A DNA stretch of 64,000 bases from Paraspadella gotoi (lineage: Eukaryota > Chaetognatha). Below the pieces are notes generated by a model that was not told the DNA's origin, ran no database searches, and saw nothing but the letters and a program-made list of their open reading frames with translations. This document shows positions 1 to 12,603 of the stretch, piece by piece; the stretch's first letter is position 1, and each line of letters opens with the position of its first letter. A program made the translations under genes and the position numbers. The stretch covers positions 12,588,263 through 12,652,262 of the forward strand of contig CM119264.1 of the NCBI GenBank assembly GCA_051294375.1. Direction: 5' to 3'.

Positions 1-1540
1 ATAAAAAATAGTTTTTCCAGTATTGTTAGTTACTATTAACAAAATAATTTTAAATTGCCCCATATATAAATTAGGCCAAATATGGATTAGTTAAAACATC
101 TCCAGCTATTTCTAATCATATAAGAGTAACATTTTTTGCAACTTTTAGGAAAAAAATCATGTCCATTTTTGTCCATTTTCACTTTCGTCTTCAAATTTGA
201 AATGCCAAGGACAGTTGAGAAAATTTTTTTTATTTTGGAATTCCTTTCTTCCTTATCTTCTTCACCCCTGAGTAAAATATTTTCGCTTATAATCATTCAT
301 AGTTCACTTATGAATTAATTTGAAAGTTGACAAGTCAAAAAGTCGCAGTTTTAGTTTTTATTATAATTATTATAACAAAAATAGTTAAATTAGCTTAAAC
401 TAACAGAAAATATAACCCACAGAATAAGCTTTTAACACCTACAAAATTATCAAAAAAACTCATTTCGTTTAGCCATAGATATTTTTTAAAGACGACAATT
501 AATTTGTGACTTTTGTGTGACTTGCATTTATTTTTAATAAAGATAAGATTTAAATTTATTTTATAGTTTTAAACAGTTCAGGACATACTGACGGTTAATA
601 AAACAAAAAAACCGCATCCTTTTAAACCAATGGAAAGCGTCAGGACTTGTTTTTTCTCAGAATCGACAGATTTTGCGGAAATATTTTCCGCAAAATCTGT
701 CGATTTACTAAATTTGCCAGCAACCAACAAATTGAAAGAAAAATCATGAGATACCGTAAATTTCTTTTCTTATAATGGATTATAAAAAATTTCTTTGATT
801 TGGCTCAATGTAAAGGCAGAAAAGTAGTGGAGGGAACATGAAAGGGAGAACAAGAAAAGGAGAAGGGGAGAATGAGAGAGAAAGGGGGAAAAGCATAAAA
901 AAGAAGGCAAAGGAGAAAAATAAGGAGATAAAGGAAAGGCGGAAAAAGAAGGGAAAATGGAAAGAAAAGAGGGGGAAAGAGGGGAAAAGAAAGAGAAGGA
1001 GAGAAGGCAATAAAAGATAGGAAAGTGAAATAGTGGCAGAGAAAGGTAGGGTCATAGAAAAGGTAAGTTACGGCGTGAAAAAGTAGGGGAGGAAAGAGGA
1101 AGATAAAAATAGAAACACAGAGAAGAAAAGAGATGAAGAAAGAGAATCAGGGAAACGGTATGAAATGAAAAAAAAATGTATCAGATAATGTGGCATCTTG
1201 TCTGAAAAGTTTTGTGTAAATAAAGCCACAAAATTAGAAAGGAGGAATTTGATCTTTAAAGTTTGTTGGTACATATAAAAATTCATCATACTTTTTCATC
1301 TCAAATTAGGTTGTTAATGAGATTAGATTGATAATCTCCGAAGAAATCATTCTTACCGTTTTTTAACTCATAGAAATTTAACTGAACAGTACTAGGTAAT
1401 AAGAATGAGATAACCATAGCAAACCGTTTTTTTTAAATAAAGAAAAACTCATACTAATCACTGAGATCAAACACGAGATGGTAATTATATTAAGTTCAGA
1501 AATCGTTATCTAAAGGACGTCGATCGTACGTGGAGCCTAA
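1..1540. other. AT-rich and purine-rich intergenic sequence
   Basis: No convincing gene is visible. Positions 1-780 are AT-rich, with a perfect hairpin at 661-705. Positions 830-1180 are a purine-only (GA-rich) stretch whose long open frames encode only Lys/Glu/Arg low complexity. A consensus-like donor (AG then GTAAGT) occurs near 1063 but has no believable exon before it. Confidence 0.6.
661..705. repeat. Perfect 21-bp inverted repeat with 3-nt loop
   Basis: Arms 661-681 and 685-705 are exact reverse complements, beginning AATCGACAGATTTTGCGG and separated by TAT. The symmetry stops abruptly on both sides. As DNA it could extrude as a cruciform and as RNA it would form a stable hairpin. There is no flanking gene, T-run or target-site duplication that would assign a role. 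Confidence 0.85.
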
Positions 1541-2370
1541 GATACTACGAAATCCTTGCTCCTTGTCAAAACCTATTCATCCGACGGCCTACGCCTGGAA
1601 CGCGCGACCGCAGGCATAGAAAATACAAAAGATTTTCTACGACGGGTGCTTCTATTGTAGGTGATAGTTTAAAGAAGTCGCCCGCTGGTGGCGGCAATGT
1701 TTTGTTTGTGTTAGCCGAGTCAATTTTCTATTAACTTTAGCAATCTTGTTTGTTACGAATCAAAAAGTTACTCCGCTACATTTCTAGTCTTCCCTCCGTC
1801 ATAACGCCAAGCTCCATTCCTCCTCTCCTCTCATCGCTCTTCTTTTCTCTACACATCTATTTGCCCTTTTCGCAACTTCTCTCCTCTCTCTTTGATTCAA
1901 CTTCTCTCCTCCTCCTCTTTTCAAACTTCTCTCTTTCCTTCCCCTTCCTTTCCATCGATACTACGAAATCCTTGCTCCTTGTCAAAACCTATTCATCCGA
2001 CGGCCTACGCCTGGAACGCGCGACCGCAGGCATAGAAAATACAAAAGATTTTCTACGACGGGCTTCTATTGTAGGTGATAGTTAAAGAAGTCGCCCGCTG
2101 GTGGCGGACAATGTTTTGTTTGTGTAGCCGAGTCAATTTTCTATTAACTTTAGCAATCTTGTTTGTTACGAATCAAAAAGTTACTCCGCTACATTTCTAG
2201 TCTTTCCCTCCCGTCATACGCCAAGCTCCATTCCTCCCTCTCCTCTCATCGCTCTTCTTTTCTCTACACATCTATTTGCCCTTTCGCAACTTCTCTCCTC
2301 TCTCTTCGATTCAACTTCTCTCCTCTCTCCTCTTTTCAACTTCTCTCTTTCCTTCCCCTTCCTTTCCATC
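1541..2370 (+). repeat. Direct tandem duplication, about 415-bp unit, two copies
   Basis: Copy 1 is 1541-1956 and copy 2 is 1957-2370. The copies are nearly identical and differ mainly by single-base insertions or deletions, for example one extra base in GACGGGTGCTTC against GACGGGCTTC. The unit combines a GC-rich part with a C/T-rich half. Indel-only differences suggest an assembly duplicate built from uncorrected long reads, although a recent real duplication is possible. The open frames inside it carry no recognisable domain. Confidence 0.8.
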
Positions 2371-2976
2371 GGCCTCCCGCCTTCTGTATGCATGCGATCG
2401 ACAAAAGAAGTCATTGCTCCACCGATTTCGTATTCGGAACCGCCGTTGCTCTCACACCACCCTATCGAATTCGGCGATTCCATCGACCACGAAAACGCCA
2501 CGAAGACCACAACTATCTTCTCTCCTTTTTCGGGTTCCCCACTCTTTTCAGTTTTCGAAACTTATTCTATTTAAAATATAAGAATAACAAATAAGATTAT
2601 TAAATATACATCTAATATATAAGGACGCCCCTTTCTTTAAAAAGCTTTCCCGGTATGTATGTGTCCACATGTATCCCTATTAGAACATACAATTCTACTT
2701 TGTAGTCTTAACCCTCAACAATAACGAATCGTAAATAACCTTAATCCCATAACAAATTATCCTATCCACCTCTTTCTGTTTAGACTTTTAGATATTTTGA
2801 AATTTTCAATAAATGACAAGAATGATGTCTAATATCTAATTAGAAAACGAGGGCAGAAAGTAGCTTTTAACTTTGTGTTGTATAGATGCTCCCTCTATTT
2901 CCAGAAGACCACACTAACATCCCTCTCCCCATTACATTATAAAAAAATATACTCTATATAAAGAATATAATTAAAT

Positions 2977-3070
2977 CTAATATATAGTGAAATTTATTAA
3001 ATTCTTACATTTATTTTAATATAATTTTATATATTAAAGTATAATTTAGTAAAACAAGTAATCTTGCAAT
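2977..3070 (+). repeat. Dispersed AT-rich repeat, copy 1
   Basis: This stretch shares its opening (ATATATAGTGAAAT, then TATTAAA) and its end (TAGTAAAACAAGTAAT, then TTGC) with 32502-32585, with diverged AT-rich sequence between. It looks like two old copies of a short interspersed element of unknown class. Confidence 0.5.
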
Positions 3071-3238
3071 TTTTCAATACGGAACCGCCATTGCTTTGCT
3101 GGATTTCCTCGCTGCCTTCACCTCTCCCTACCAACTTAGCCTTACTTACCACACCTTGACAGTCCTTAACTTTGATATTTCCCCTATATTTGCCATCTCC
3201 CCCTACTCTGCCATGTTCCCTTCACTTGCTATCTCCCC

Positions 3239-3637
3239 CTACCCTGCCATCTCTTTTCCTTCGTCCGTTCCATCCTCGAGTGGAACCGTCGCTACTTTCG
3301 ATTGCTTATGCAAATGACGCAGAGAGCAGGCGGCGTCATGTGAGGAGACCGTGGCGTCGATTGTGGCGTTAACGATGGCATCGACCGTGGCGTTGACAAT
3401 GGCATTGATAATGGCGAAGGGCGTGACGTCATTCGTGGCGTCGGGGTCCACGCCACGCGTCAATCCTATAAAGAGAATCGTTTTCCTCGTCAATCCCGAA
3501 TCTCGATTGTTTGCTTGCTTCCATTTCTTGATCGTTCGCTTGGTTGCTAGAAAAAGGATGATGATGAACATCTTGATGTTGTCTCTGATTAACTCGGTCT
3601 TCATTGATCGCGAATGTTGAGGGAAACTCGAGGTCAT
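3239..3637 (-). CDS. Hypothetical 132-aa ORF containing a short internal repeat
   Basis: This - strand ORF has a true ATG (3635-3637) and a mixed, protein-like composition. A hydrophobic patch lies near residues 23-33, and a degenerate repeat rich in NAT/DA motifs spans roughly residues 77-98. The repeat corresponds to a 12-18 bp DNA minisatellite at about 3335-3425, so part of the ORF may be open only because the repeat unit is a multiple of three. I recognise no family. No splice site or polyadenylation signal supports it, and the + strand is also open over much of the same interval. I treat it as a weak candidate. Confidence 0.2.
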   Translation of the reverse strand: MTSSFPQHSRSMKTELIRDNIKMFIIILFLATKRTIKKWKQANNRDSGLTRKTILFIGLTRGVDPDATNDVTPFAIINAIVNATVDAIVNATIDATVSSHDAACSLRHLHKQSKVATVPLEDGTDEGKEMAG

Positions 3638-4290
3638 TACCCTCCCTTGTCAACCTGCGACAATCCAACGAGTCACCGCAAACCATTTCTTATAAAAGGA
3701 AATTACGTAATAGATAAAACCAGAAACTTAGAATCTTAGAAACTTAGACTGTGACGACGTTCTTTGTCACCTCAGTCGCTTTTTAGAAATTGCTGATAAC
3801 AATTATTGATAGGAATTGCTTGGAATTAATAAAAAAAAATGTTAAATTAAACGTAAATTACGTTTCGCTTTAGTCAAATCAATAGTCAAAGCCATATCGC
3901 TCTTTCAAAAGTGATGCCATTAAAGTTAAAGACGACTGCGATATCGCTCTCGCTCGACGGCGATATCGCTCTCACTCGGCCGCTCTTTCACTCTCAGCTC
4001 CGTTCGTTCGAGGTTGGTTCTGATTTTTTTCTCTCGAGAGGAAACGCGAATGACAAAAGCGATGCGGTTGGGTACGACGACGACGACGACGANNNNNNNN
4101 NNGACGATGAAGGCGACGACGACGATGTCAAAAGAGAAGATTGTGTCAACGACGAATAAAGTTAAAAGAAGGGACCATTGTATAACGGGCAACGACGACG
4201 ACGACGACGACGACAACGAAAAAGAGGCGCGACCGAAGTGTCGAGGACAACGACGACAACGACGACGACAAAGTCAATTTTCCTTCGCAG

Positions 4291-4398
4291 CGAAAGAGAC
4301 GATGATGACGCGAAGAATCGGGCGTCAAAGAATCCACGGACGCTTCCAGCGACGCCGTGGCAGACCCCACGCCTTCACGAAAGCGCCTCGCTTGTAAA
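4291..4398 (+). CDS. Candidate internal exon, acidic start (36 aa, phase 2-2)
   Basis: A pyrimidine-rich acceptor (AATTTTCCTTCGCAG) precedes 4291 and a consensus donor (AAA then GTAAGC) follows 4398. The 108-nt interval is open in the phase 2 to phase 2 frame, so it could be an in-frame internal exon. It encodes ERDDDDAKNRASKNP at its start, followed by a Pro/Thr-rich stretch. Acidic open frames with (GAC)n runs lie just upstream (3911-4159), interrupted by a 10-N gap at 4093-4102, and could be an earlier exon of the same transcript. No homology is recognised. Confidence 0.35.
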
Positions 4399-4449
4399 GT
4401 AAGCGGCTTGATTCTTTAATACCAAAAAAACATTCTTAACTAAAACATC

Positions 4450-4502
4450 TTATTCTTTCATTCTTTCACTCTTATTCTTTCATTCTTTCACTCTTATTCT
4501 TT
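4450..4502 (+). repeat. Short tandem repeat of a TTATTCTTTCATTCTTTCACTC unit
   Basis: About two and a half copies of a 22-bp pyrimidine-rich unit lie in tandem. The sequence from here to about 5780 is almost continuously C/T-rich, and I see no gene in it. Confidence 0.6.
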
Positions 4503-4599
4503 AGGCCCGAAAAAGTATTATTGGCACTTGGGATCTTTTCACAATTCTACACTTTCTTTGTTTATATAGATCTTCATTTTCGCGCGCAAAGGCCAAAAA

Positions 4600-5010
4600 A
4601 GCCTCGATTTTATTTTTTTTTCCACGCTCTTAAATTTTCCATCACAGTTAATTTCTTTATCTCGCTTCTTTCTCACTTGTGAAGCTTCTTTTTCTTCGCG
4701 CGCGTCTCGTGTTTTTCACTCGTGCAGACGAATTCGCGACTCAACTGAAGTTTTTTTTCTTTTTTTCCAAATTCTTTCTTTTCTCCTCCCCACAGCTCCA
4801 CCTCCTCCCTCTGCCATTTCCCTCCCCCTTTCAGCCAAAGAGGAAACTGGATTTTTGTAATATTCGAGCGCAATTTATTTTTTATTTATCGAGGGCGAAA
4901 CGGTATGTCCCCCATTCTCTCTCTATCTCTTTCTTTCTTTCACTCCATCTCTATCTCTATCTCTATCTCTATCATAATAACTCTTCTCTCAATATCTATA
5001 ACTCGCCTTC

Positions 5011-5045
<35 letters not shown>

Positions 5046-6034
5046 TTTCTCTTTTTTTTTCACGCACATACAAGTCGATGCTTTATTGGCCTCGCTGTCC
5101 TATATTTCTGTCTTTTCTTTTCTTTTTTTTTCTTATCTTTATTTTCTTATCTTTATTTCCCTCTCTCCCTATTTTAGCCCATTTTATTCGGTTTTACCTT
5201 AATTTTTCTTTTATTTTATTCTTAGAGTCACTTTTTTTTCTTTTAATCTCTTTCGTTTTTCCCTTCTCGACTACTTTTTTCTCCCTTATTTTTTAATTTT
5301 CTTATTTTCCCTTTTTTCCATTTCTTTTTCTTTTTCAAGTCCTTTTAACTTTTTTTTTCGATCCTGTCTTTTTTGCGGATCTTACGTATCTTTAAACTTT
5401 CTTAAATTTTCTTTTATGCACTTTTCTCGGCCTTTTCTTTAATAAACAGTTTCTTATAATATAATATTTTTAGTTAAATCCTTTTTTTTGTCAGTCCCGT
5501 TTTTAATTTATTTTTTTTCTTTCCTGTTCCTTCTTCTATCTTCTCCTTTCCTTTTCCTTTTCTTTATTCGTCTCCCGCTGTCGTCCTTTTCCCTTCTTCT
5601 TCGTCCGACGAAGAAACTGTTTTTTTTTTTCCTTCCAACTTTAATTTCTTCTTCATCACTTCCGCTTCTTTGCCTCTCATTTTTTTTCTGTCGCTCATTT
5701 CCACTTCTCATCTTTCCCTTCCTTCTCTCTTCGTTCTCCCTCGTCCCAAAATTAAATTCGACTTTTCTCATCGTCTTTCCCTTTTATATTCAACTAAACT
5801 CGCTCTCTTACTCACTCCCACTCCCACTCCCTTCTTGGACCTCACCCCATTTCCAGTCACCCTCCCCCCCGTCACCTCCAGCCCCTCTTTTAAGCGATTT
5901 AAACCCCCGCACCCGTCATCGACAAATCGGGATTCGCATAAATAAATCATTTCTTAATTCTGATTTCGAAGGAGGAAAGCTTCGAACGCCGAAGCGAATG
6001 ACGAATGATCTTAGAATGACGTTCCTCTTTTAGT
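4600..6034 (+). repeat. Pyrimidine-rich low-complexity tract
   Basis: The + strand is strongly C/T-biased for about 1.4 kb, including (CTATCT)n near 4945-4975 and (CT)n near 5010-5045. Open frames here encode only Ser/Leu/Phe low complexity on + and Arg/Glu/Lys on -. I do not consider them genes. Confidence 0.7.
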
Positions 6035-6214
6035 TCACAAACTACTTCTCCTCGTTCTCCTCTCCTCTCGTCTCTCTCTCATCTCTCTCTCTCTCTCTCT
6101 TTCCTCCCTCTCCTCTTTGTGAATCTCACAGCTGCACTCAATTAGTTCACTGAAATCTTTTGTGAGAAGGTTGTTGGAGAATGAATCATGGATAATAATC
6201 ACGCGTGCAACGCG

Positions 6215-6239
6215 NNNNNNNNNNNNNNNNNNNNNNNNN
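6215..6239. other. 25-N assembly gap flanked by a direct duplication
   Basis: The sequence left of the gap (about 6035-6214) repeats to its right (about 6285-6420). Both contain CCTCTTTGTGAATCTCAC and then TTTTGTGAGAAGGTTGTTGG. This suggests that two overlapping contig ends were placed side by side and not merged. Confidence 0.7.
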
Positions 6240-7390
6240 CCTCTCTCTCTCTCTCTCTCTGCTTCTCTCTTCTCTCTTCTCTCTCTCTCATCTCTCTCTC
6301 TCTCTCTCTCTCTCTCCCCTCTCCTCTTTGTGAATCTCACACTCACTCAATTAGTTTCACTGAAATCTTTTGTGAGAAGGTTGTTGGAGACATGATCATA
6401 TAATAATCACGCCCGATAGAGATTTTTTTTTTCGCGAAAATGACAAAAGAGCGGAGAGAGCCGAAGAGAGAGAACGACACACGGGACGAGAGATAGGCGA
6501 ACAGATAAGATGAGACGTCTGAGAGAGAGGACGAGGAGAGATGGAGAGGACGACCTTCGAACGTAGAGAGAGAGAGAGAGAGAGAGAAAGAGAAAGAGAG
6601 AGATGGTACTTTTGGGTCGAAAATGTAATCGCAAGTATAGAGAAACCAAGAAAAAAGTGAGACCAATTTTTTTTTATTCGTATCTGACGTTGCGATGTGC
6701 ATATAAATGCTGTTTTGGTCAGGCCCTTATAAAGCAATCCTAGTTATATTTCAATTCCCAAACTCATCAATAGGTTTCCAATGAAAGCAGTGAGCCGTCC
6801 CCACGACTGCAATAATGCATTGGGTCGAAATCGGTGACCAGCTCGCACCTTCACCAGACTGCAGATCGTTTCGGTTCCGCCACAACCTCTAAACCATCAA
6901 ACAGCGTTCAAGTCGCCTGCCGCCGCCGCCGCCTCCGCCTCCGCCGCCGCCGCCGCTGCAGCCGCCGCTAATGACCGAGCGCGTTTATCATCTTCGCGAA
7001 GGAGTTGCTCGCCTTTCTCTCTTCCGCGACCCACCTCGCACCTCATCGACCCACGAACGAGATTTCTCCTCTTTTTTCTCTCTGCGTAAACACGACGTAG
7101 CGATTCTCTCGAGGGGATTCAACTCCTCATCCCGAGTAAAGGATTTTTATTTTTGGAGGCCGGAGCTGGATCTATTATTCTATTATCTAGGATTAATTCG
7201 TAATCTTTTCTAGTCTATTCTATTCTACTGTTATAAACTATTCTATTCTTTTCGATTCTGTTCCTTTCCATTTGTTTTCATTTATATTCATTTCTCTTCT
7301 TATTGTATTCTAGTTTATCTTATTGTTTTATGTCTCAATCTTTTCTAGTTTACTGTTGATTATATTCAATTCTAATTCTGTATTGTTGAA
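6240..7390 (+). repeat. Left arm of a large inverted duplication
   Basis: This segment reappears as its reverse complement at about 10262-11590. Shared landmarks are the (GCC)n block near 6920-6968 (opposite 10770-10810), the TTCGCGAAAATGACAAAAGA segment near 6430, and the AT-rich end near 7350-7385. The arms differ by many small indels. No gene is recognised in either arm. Confidence 0.75.
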
Positions 7391-10261
7391 TTTTTCCATT
7401 TTTATATTCTCTTCTATTTTATTCTATTCTCTTCTATTCTGTTCTACTCAATTCTATTCTTTCTTAATCTATTCTATCCTTTACTTTCCCTAACTTCCTC
7501 CTGCTTCCTACTCTCTTCGTGATCTCCTCCATTTTTCACTTCTCCTCTTCCTCTTCCTCCTCCACANNNNNNNNNNATGTTTACGCGTTTTACCCATGAA
7601 CTGAAATAGCAACAAAACAAAACCCGCGTGAAATATCGTTTCCGCTAATTTCGTTTTTGGAGAACACAAGGCACAAATTCAATCTTATCTCATACTCTTA
7701 TACTCTCATACGCTCCTACAGTAAATAAATTAATTTAATCCATTGATATACGAACAGATTATGTTTTATTTTTAGTCTATTTACAGAAAAAAAATTATGA
7801 ATCGCAATTTAAAATATATGAAACATATCCCCCCGTTGCCATAGATCTCTATATCACGCTCTCTCTCTCTCTCTCTCTCTCTCNNNNNNNNNNNNNNNNN
7901 NNNNNNNNAACCTTTTAGATATCAGAATGGAACTGCAGAAGGAAGTTATATATGATTTTTTTTATTTGACTAGAGATGAGAGGAGGGAGAAGATAGAGAC
8001 GAAGGAGAGAGCGCGAGAGAAGGAGAAATCTTCAGCGAGAGATGTTGACGAAGAAGAAGAGACGAGGAGAGAGAGATTATTATTAGAGAGAGAGTCAGTA
8101 TGAAGGTATAGCGTGATATGAGGGAGGATGGCTTGGCATACGTGGATTAAGTGTTGTTCTCATAATATACCTTTAATGTATTGCGACGATTATGATATTA
8201 TTTTTCTCTGTTATAAATAGAACTAAGATAAAGAACATAAATCTGATTCTGTATATCAGATATTGGATTAAAATTAATTTTTAATTTATCTGTCTTATTA
8301 TAGAAATCGTTCTAACCGCAGCTTGGACGATCTTTCTAGCGTGTTTGCTTCGAATGCAGACGGGCCGGTAAGTTTGCGGCGTGGAGAGATAAACTTGCGA
8401 AAGAAAAAAGTCTCGCACGAGGCACTAGATCAATTTGGGAAGAGTGGGTCATAAGAGACATTAGGAGAATTTGTGCCCTGTTTGTGTTCTCCTCAGTATC
8501 ATAACGTACATTAGGGGACGGACGCGATCATTGATTTTATTGATTTATGTTCTGACTTTCGACTTAAGCAGGCTTTTGTTTTTAGCTTCAAATTTATACC
8601 TTTCGTGGTTTAGTTTAGAATAGGTTTTTTGGAAGCAGAGCAATTATGTTTGCGTGCCGCAAAAGACGGCGTTAAATACACTGTTAAGTTGTAGCAGAAA
8701 GAATGAAAATCTGATGTGCAAATTAGCTTACTGCTAGTCCTTGTTTGCTTCACCAGCTACCTCTCCCTAATCTCCTTTTCTATCCTCTCTTTTTAATTTT
8801 TAATGGTAGAAGGATTTTAGGCACATATGTAATCTATACTCCTTTCTTCTAAATATTCTCCATTGTATCTTGCGGGATTCCTTCCTAATCAATTTCTTCT
8901 GACTTACTCGGTGTATCAGTTATATTTCCTCTAATTACTCATTTTGAGTCAGAGGGAAGTTCAGTTCGCGCGGTTGTCTACTGGAAATCATCGAGGAAGT
9001 ATGGGCAACCAGACTACGGGTTGTCCCATCATGTGATGGCCATGTCGTCCATTTCGGGTTTGGCTGGCATGCTCAGTCGCTCACACTGTTGGATCGTGCT
9101 TTTGGGCGCTTTCTCCCGAGCAGCTCAGTTTGGACGTTGTGACGTGCTTCGGCTGACCTCTCTAAGTGAGGCTGGTGTACATCGCTCCGCTATCTCTCTC
9201 TCGAGCGGTACGGTCACTTGGCTTTGCGCAACGCAGATGCGCGCGAGGTCTTTTCAGTTAGGGCACTTTCATCGGATGGAAACACAATGCCTCCTGGGAT
9301 TGCTGTGTTCGTCCGGGCGCGCTGTGAGCGTCACACTGGTTCTCTGCATTTCTCTCCGGTTAGACAGATCGAGGACGATGAGGTGGTGTGAATTAGCCCG
9401 GCCACAGTCCGAGCATCTATTACCAACACAAGGTTTCACGATTCGAGCTCATCTATCCTTCAGAAGATGCATTATCGAAAATCTCCATAATATCTAATAG
9501 GTCGGCTAGTCACTTGAATTTGATCCCGGTGGGTCAATCTAGGATACTATGATTTTTTGAGTTGTGGGGACCCCGAAAGTTCTAGTCTATACGATGTTAC
9601 TTCCCCCTATTTCCGTGTGGAAAAAGTTGGTGTAAAAAAATTAGACCATTTAAATTTTCGTCGTTTTTTTCTCTTATGCCCTACCTACTAATAGTAATAT
9701 TCCCGAGATCATAATTGGGCGGCTTAAAAAAAAGTCGCGCATCGACTGAAGGGGAGAAGGAAATAGTGAGGGGGGGCGGGAGGGGGAAATGGGCAGAGAA
9801 AATAAAAAGTGATGGGAGGAGGAAACTAGAGGAAGAAGGAAGAAGCCTGAAAAAATGGAGGGGCTAGAAATATGTAGAATCATGCGTTACATGGAAGTAG
9901 TGGAGATACGGCATAAGAGCGTCAGGAAGGAAGTTAGGGGGAAAGTAAAGGTATAGAAAGGTCTACTGAAAAGGTAGATGATGGCTAACCTTTAGTAAGT
10001 CAATGAAAGAATGAGAAATTGAGTAGAGAATGAACTTTAGAATAAGAAGAAATAAGCTTTAACAATAGAATATAAATGAAAATAGAAAGATTTATTGTTT
10101 ATATTCACTTAAAATATAATGGTATTAAGAAATGCTCAACGCGCATAGCACTAAAATCGCACGCAATCTGTTCATGCAGGCGGCCATATGGTGGCCGGAG
10201 GCAGTCATTCGTCCTTCAAGCGGCAGGTCGCGCGCGGTTCGCCTAGCCCGGTGGTACGTTC
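7391..10261. other. Spacer between the inverted arms; no gene seen
   Basis: The spacer holds two gaps (7567-7576 and 7884-7908), a (CT)n run ending at the second gap, and about 2.3 kb of mixed sequence. The ORF at 9021-9497 starts at a non-ATG codon, has no recognisable domain, and lies in sequence that looks like low-quality read consensus. I do not call it a gene. Confidence 0.5.
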
Positions 10262-11590
10262 TGGACAGTTAATACTGAATTAAGAATTGAATATAAATCA
10301 ACAGGTAAGAACCTAGAAAAAAGGATATGAGACATAAAACAGCATAAGATAAAACCTAGAATACAATAAGAAGCGCAGAAATGAAATATAAAATGAAAAA
10401 CAAAATGGAAAGGAACCAGGAAGATGCCCGAAAAGAATAGAAAAGTTTTTACTAACCCAGTAGAATAAGAATAGACTAGAAAGAGACTTACGAATTAAAT
10501 CCCTAGAATAAATAGAATAATAGGATCCCAGCTCCCGGCCTCCAAAAAATAAAAATCCTTTACCGGAGATGAAGGAGTTGAGATCCCCTCGACGCAGAAA
10601 TGCGGCTACGTCGTGTTTACGCCAGAGAGAAAAAAGAGGAGAAATCTCGTTCCGTAGGATCCGAATAGGATGCGAAACGGTGGGTCGCGGAGAGAGAAAG
10701 AGCGAAGCAACATCACATTCGCGCGAAGATGATAAACAGTGCAGCTCGGTCATACTAGGCGGGCAGGCTGGCCAAGGCGGCGGCGGCGGGCGGAAGTGCG
10801 GAAGGCGGCCGGCGGCGCGGCGGCAAGGCGACTTGAAGCCGCTGTCTTGAATGGTTTCTAAGAGGTTGTGGCGGAACCGAAAAACGACATCTGCAGTCTG
10901 GTGATAGGTGGCCGAGGCTGTTCCGAGTTGTCGACCACAGATGCATTAATTGCAGTCGGGGTAGCGGCTCACGCTTTCATTGGAAACCTATTGATTTCTA
11001 GGGGAAGAATAATTTATCTAGGATGGTTGCTTTAAATAAGGGCCCTGAACCAACAACAGGCATATTATATGCAGCTGCATCGCAACGGTCAGGACTACGA
11101 AATAAAAAAAAAAATTGGTCTCGACTTTTTTCTTGCTTATCTCTAATACTCATGGCGAATTACATTTTCCGACCGCCAAAAAAAAAAGTAAACCCATCTT
11201 TTCCTCTCTTCTTTTTCCCTCCCCTTCTTATCTCTCTCTCTCTCCGGTCTCTCTCTCTCACGTTCGAAGGTCGTCCTCTCCATCTCTCCTCGTCCTCTCT
11301 CTCAGACGTCTCATCTTATCTGTTCGCCTATCTCTCGTCCCGTGTGTCGTTCTCTCTCTTCGGCTCTCTCCGCTCTTTTGTCATTTTCGCGAAAAAAAAA
11401 ATCTCTATCGGGCGTGATTATTATACCCATGATCATGCTCTCCCAACAACCTTCTCACAAAAGATTTCAGTGAAACTAATTGAGTGAGTGTGAGAATTCA
11501 CAAAGAGGAGAGGGAGGAGAGAGAGAGAGAGAGAGAGAGAGATGAGAGAGAGAGAAGAGAGAAGAGAGAAGCAGAGAGAGAGAGAGAGAG
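10262..11590 (-). repeat. Right arm of the large inverted duplication
   Basis: This is the reverse complement of 6240-7390, again with frequent one- to few-base indels relative to the other arm. The outer end runs into (GA)n and (CT)n near 11520-11610. Confidence 0.75.
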
Positions 11591-11922
11591 AGGCTCTCTC
11601 TCTTCCCTTCCATCTTTCGGTATTTTTGTCCTCATCTAATTTTCATGATTCTTCCTTTTGCGTCGGACGAAAGTCGCGCTTACCTGACCTCACTTCTCTT
11701 TTTCACCTCTCTAACTCGTTTTCCTATCTGAACTCGATTTTCTTTCTCACCTCTCTTCTTCACAACCTCATTATGTTTCTTTTCAGTCTCACCTTCCTAT
11801 TTTCAATTTATTTTGCAATATCTGACCTTTACCTATCTTACCGCAAATATGGTATATAGGGTTCACTCTAATCAGCACCTTTCTACTTCCTCTCTCTGAA
11901 CCCATTTATCACGCCAACTCTC

Positions 11923-12152
11923 NNNNNNNNNNNNNNNNNNNNNNNNNNNNNNNNNNNNNNNNNNNNNNNNNNNNNNNNNNNNNNNNNNNNNNNNNNNNNN
12001 NNNNNNNNNNNNNNNNNNNNNNNNNNNNNNNNNNNNNNNNNNNNNNNNNNNNNNNNNNNNNNNNNNNNNNNNNNNNNNNNNNNNNNNNNNNNNNNNNNNN
12101 NNNNNNNNNNNNNNNNNNNNNNNNNNNNNNNNNNNNNNNNNNNNNNNNNNNN
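11923..12152. other. 230-N gap
   Basis: Unsequenced bases lie inside a pyrimidine-rich region. Open frames running across the N block have no support. Confidence 0.95.
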
Positions 12153-12539
12153 TCTTCCACTTCCTCCCTTCCTTTGACCTGTAATTATTTCCTTCACTTT
12201 CTTCCTTTCCTTTTTTTTCCTCCTTTTTTTCCCTTGAACCATAATTGACCTCAACCATCTTTGATCCTTTTTTTCCCTTTCTTTCTCCTTCTTTCATACC
12301 TCCCTCCTTTTCCTTCTCCCTTTTCTCTCTTTCTTTCTCTTTCTCTCTTCATCCCTTTTTCCCCTTTCCCTCTATTCGTTTTTTTTTCTTTTTCTTTTTC
12401 CTCCATTTTTTCTCCTCTTTTTTCTCCATCAACGGGAAACGTATGTCCACGGACATCAGCTTCCATCATTCGATCCATCAGCAGTCACGTGATGAACGGA
12501 GAGACAGTCTGGGTACGGACGATCGGATAGACGAAGGAA

Positions 12540-12603
12540 TGGTCACTGGTCACGGGTCAGTGGTCAGTGGTCACTCGTCACTGGTCACTGGTCAGTGGTC
12601 CCC
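12540..12603 (+). repeat. Minisatellite of a GGTCACT/GGTCAGT heptamer
   Basis: About eight degenerate copies of a 7-bp unit lie in tandem. A related GGGTCAAC-type array occurs at 13876-13916 and again at 16660-16700, the latter inside the repeated 2.76 kb block's flank. Confidence 0.7.

Noticed and set aside
4679-5296. A 205-codon open frame rich in Leu, Ser and Phe
   Set aside because: It follows the C/T-rich composition of the strand. Overlapping frames are equally open and there is no domain.
9021-9497. A 158-codon open frame on +
   Set aside because: No ATG at its start and no recognisable domain, in sequence that looks like unpolished consensus between the inverted arms.
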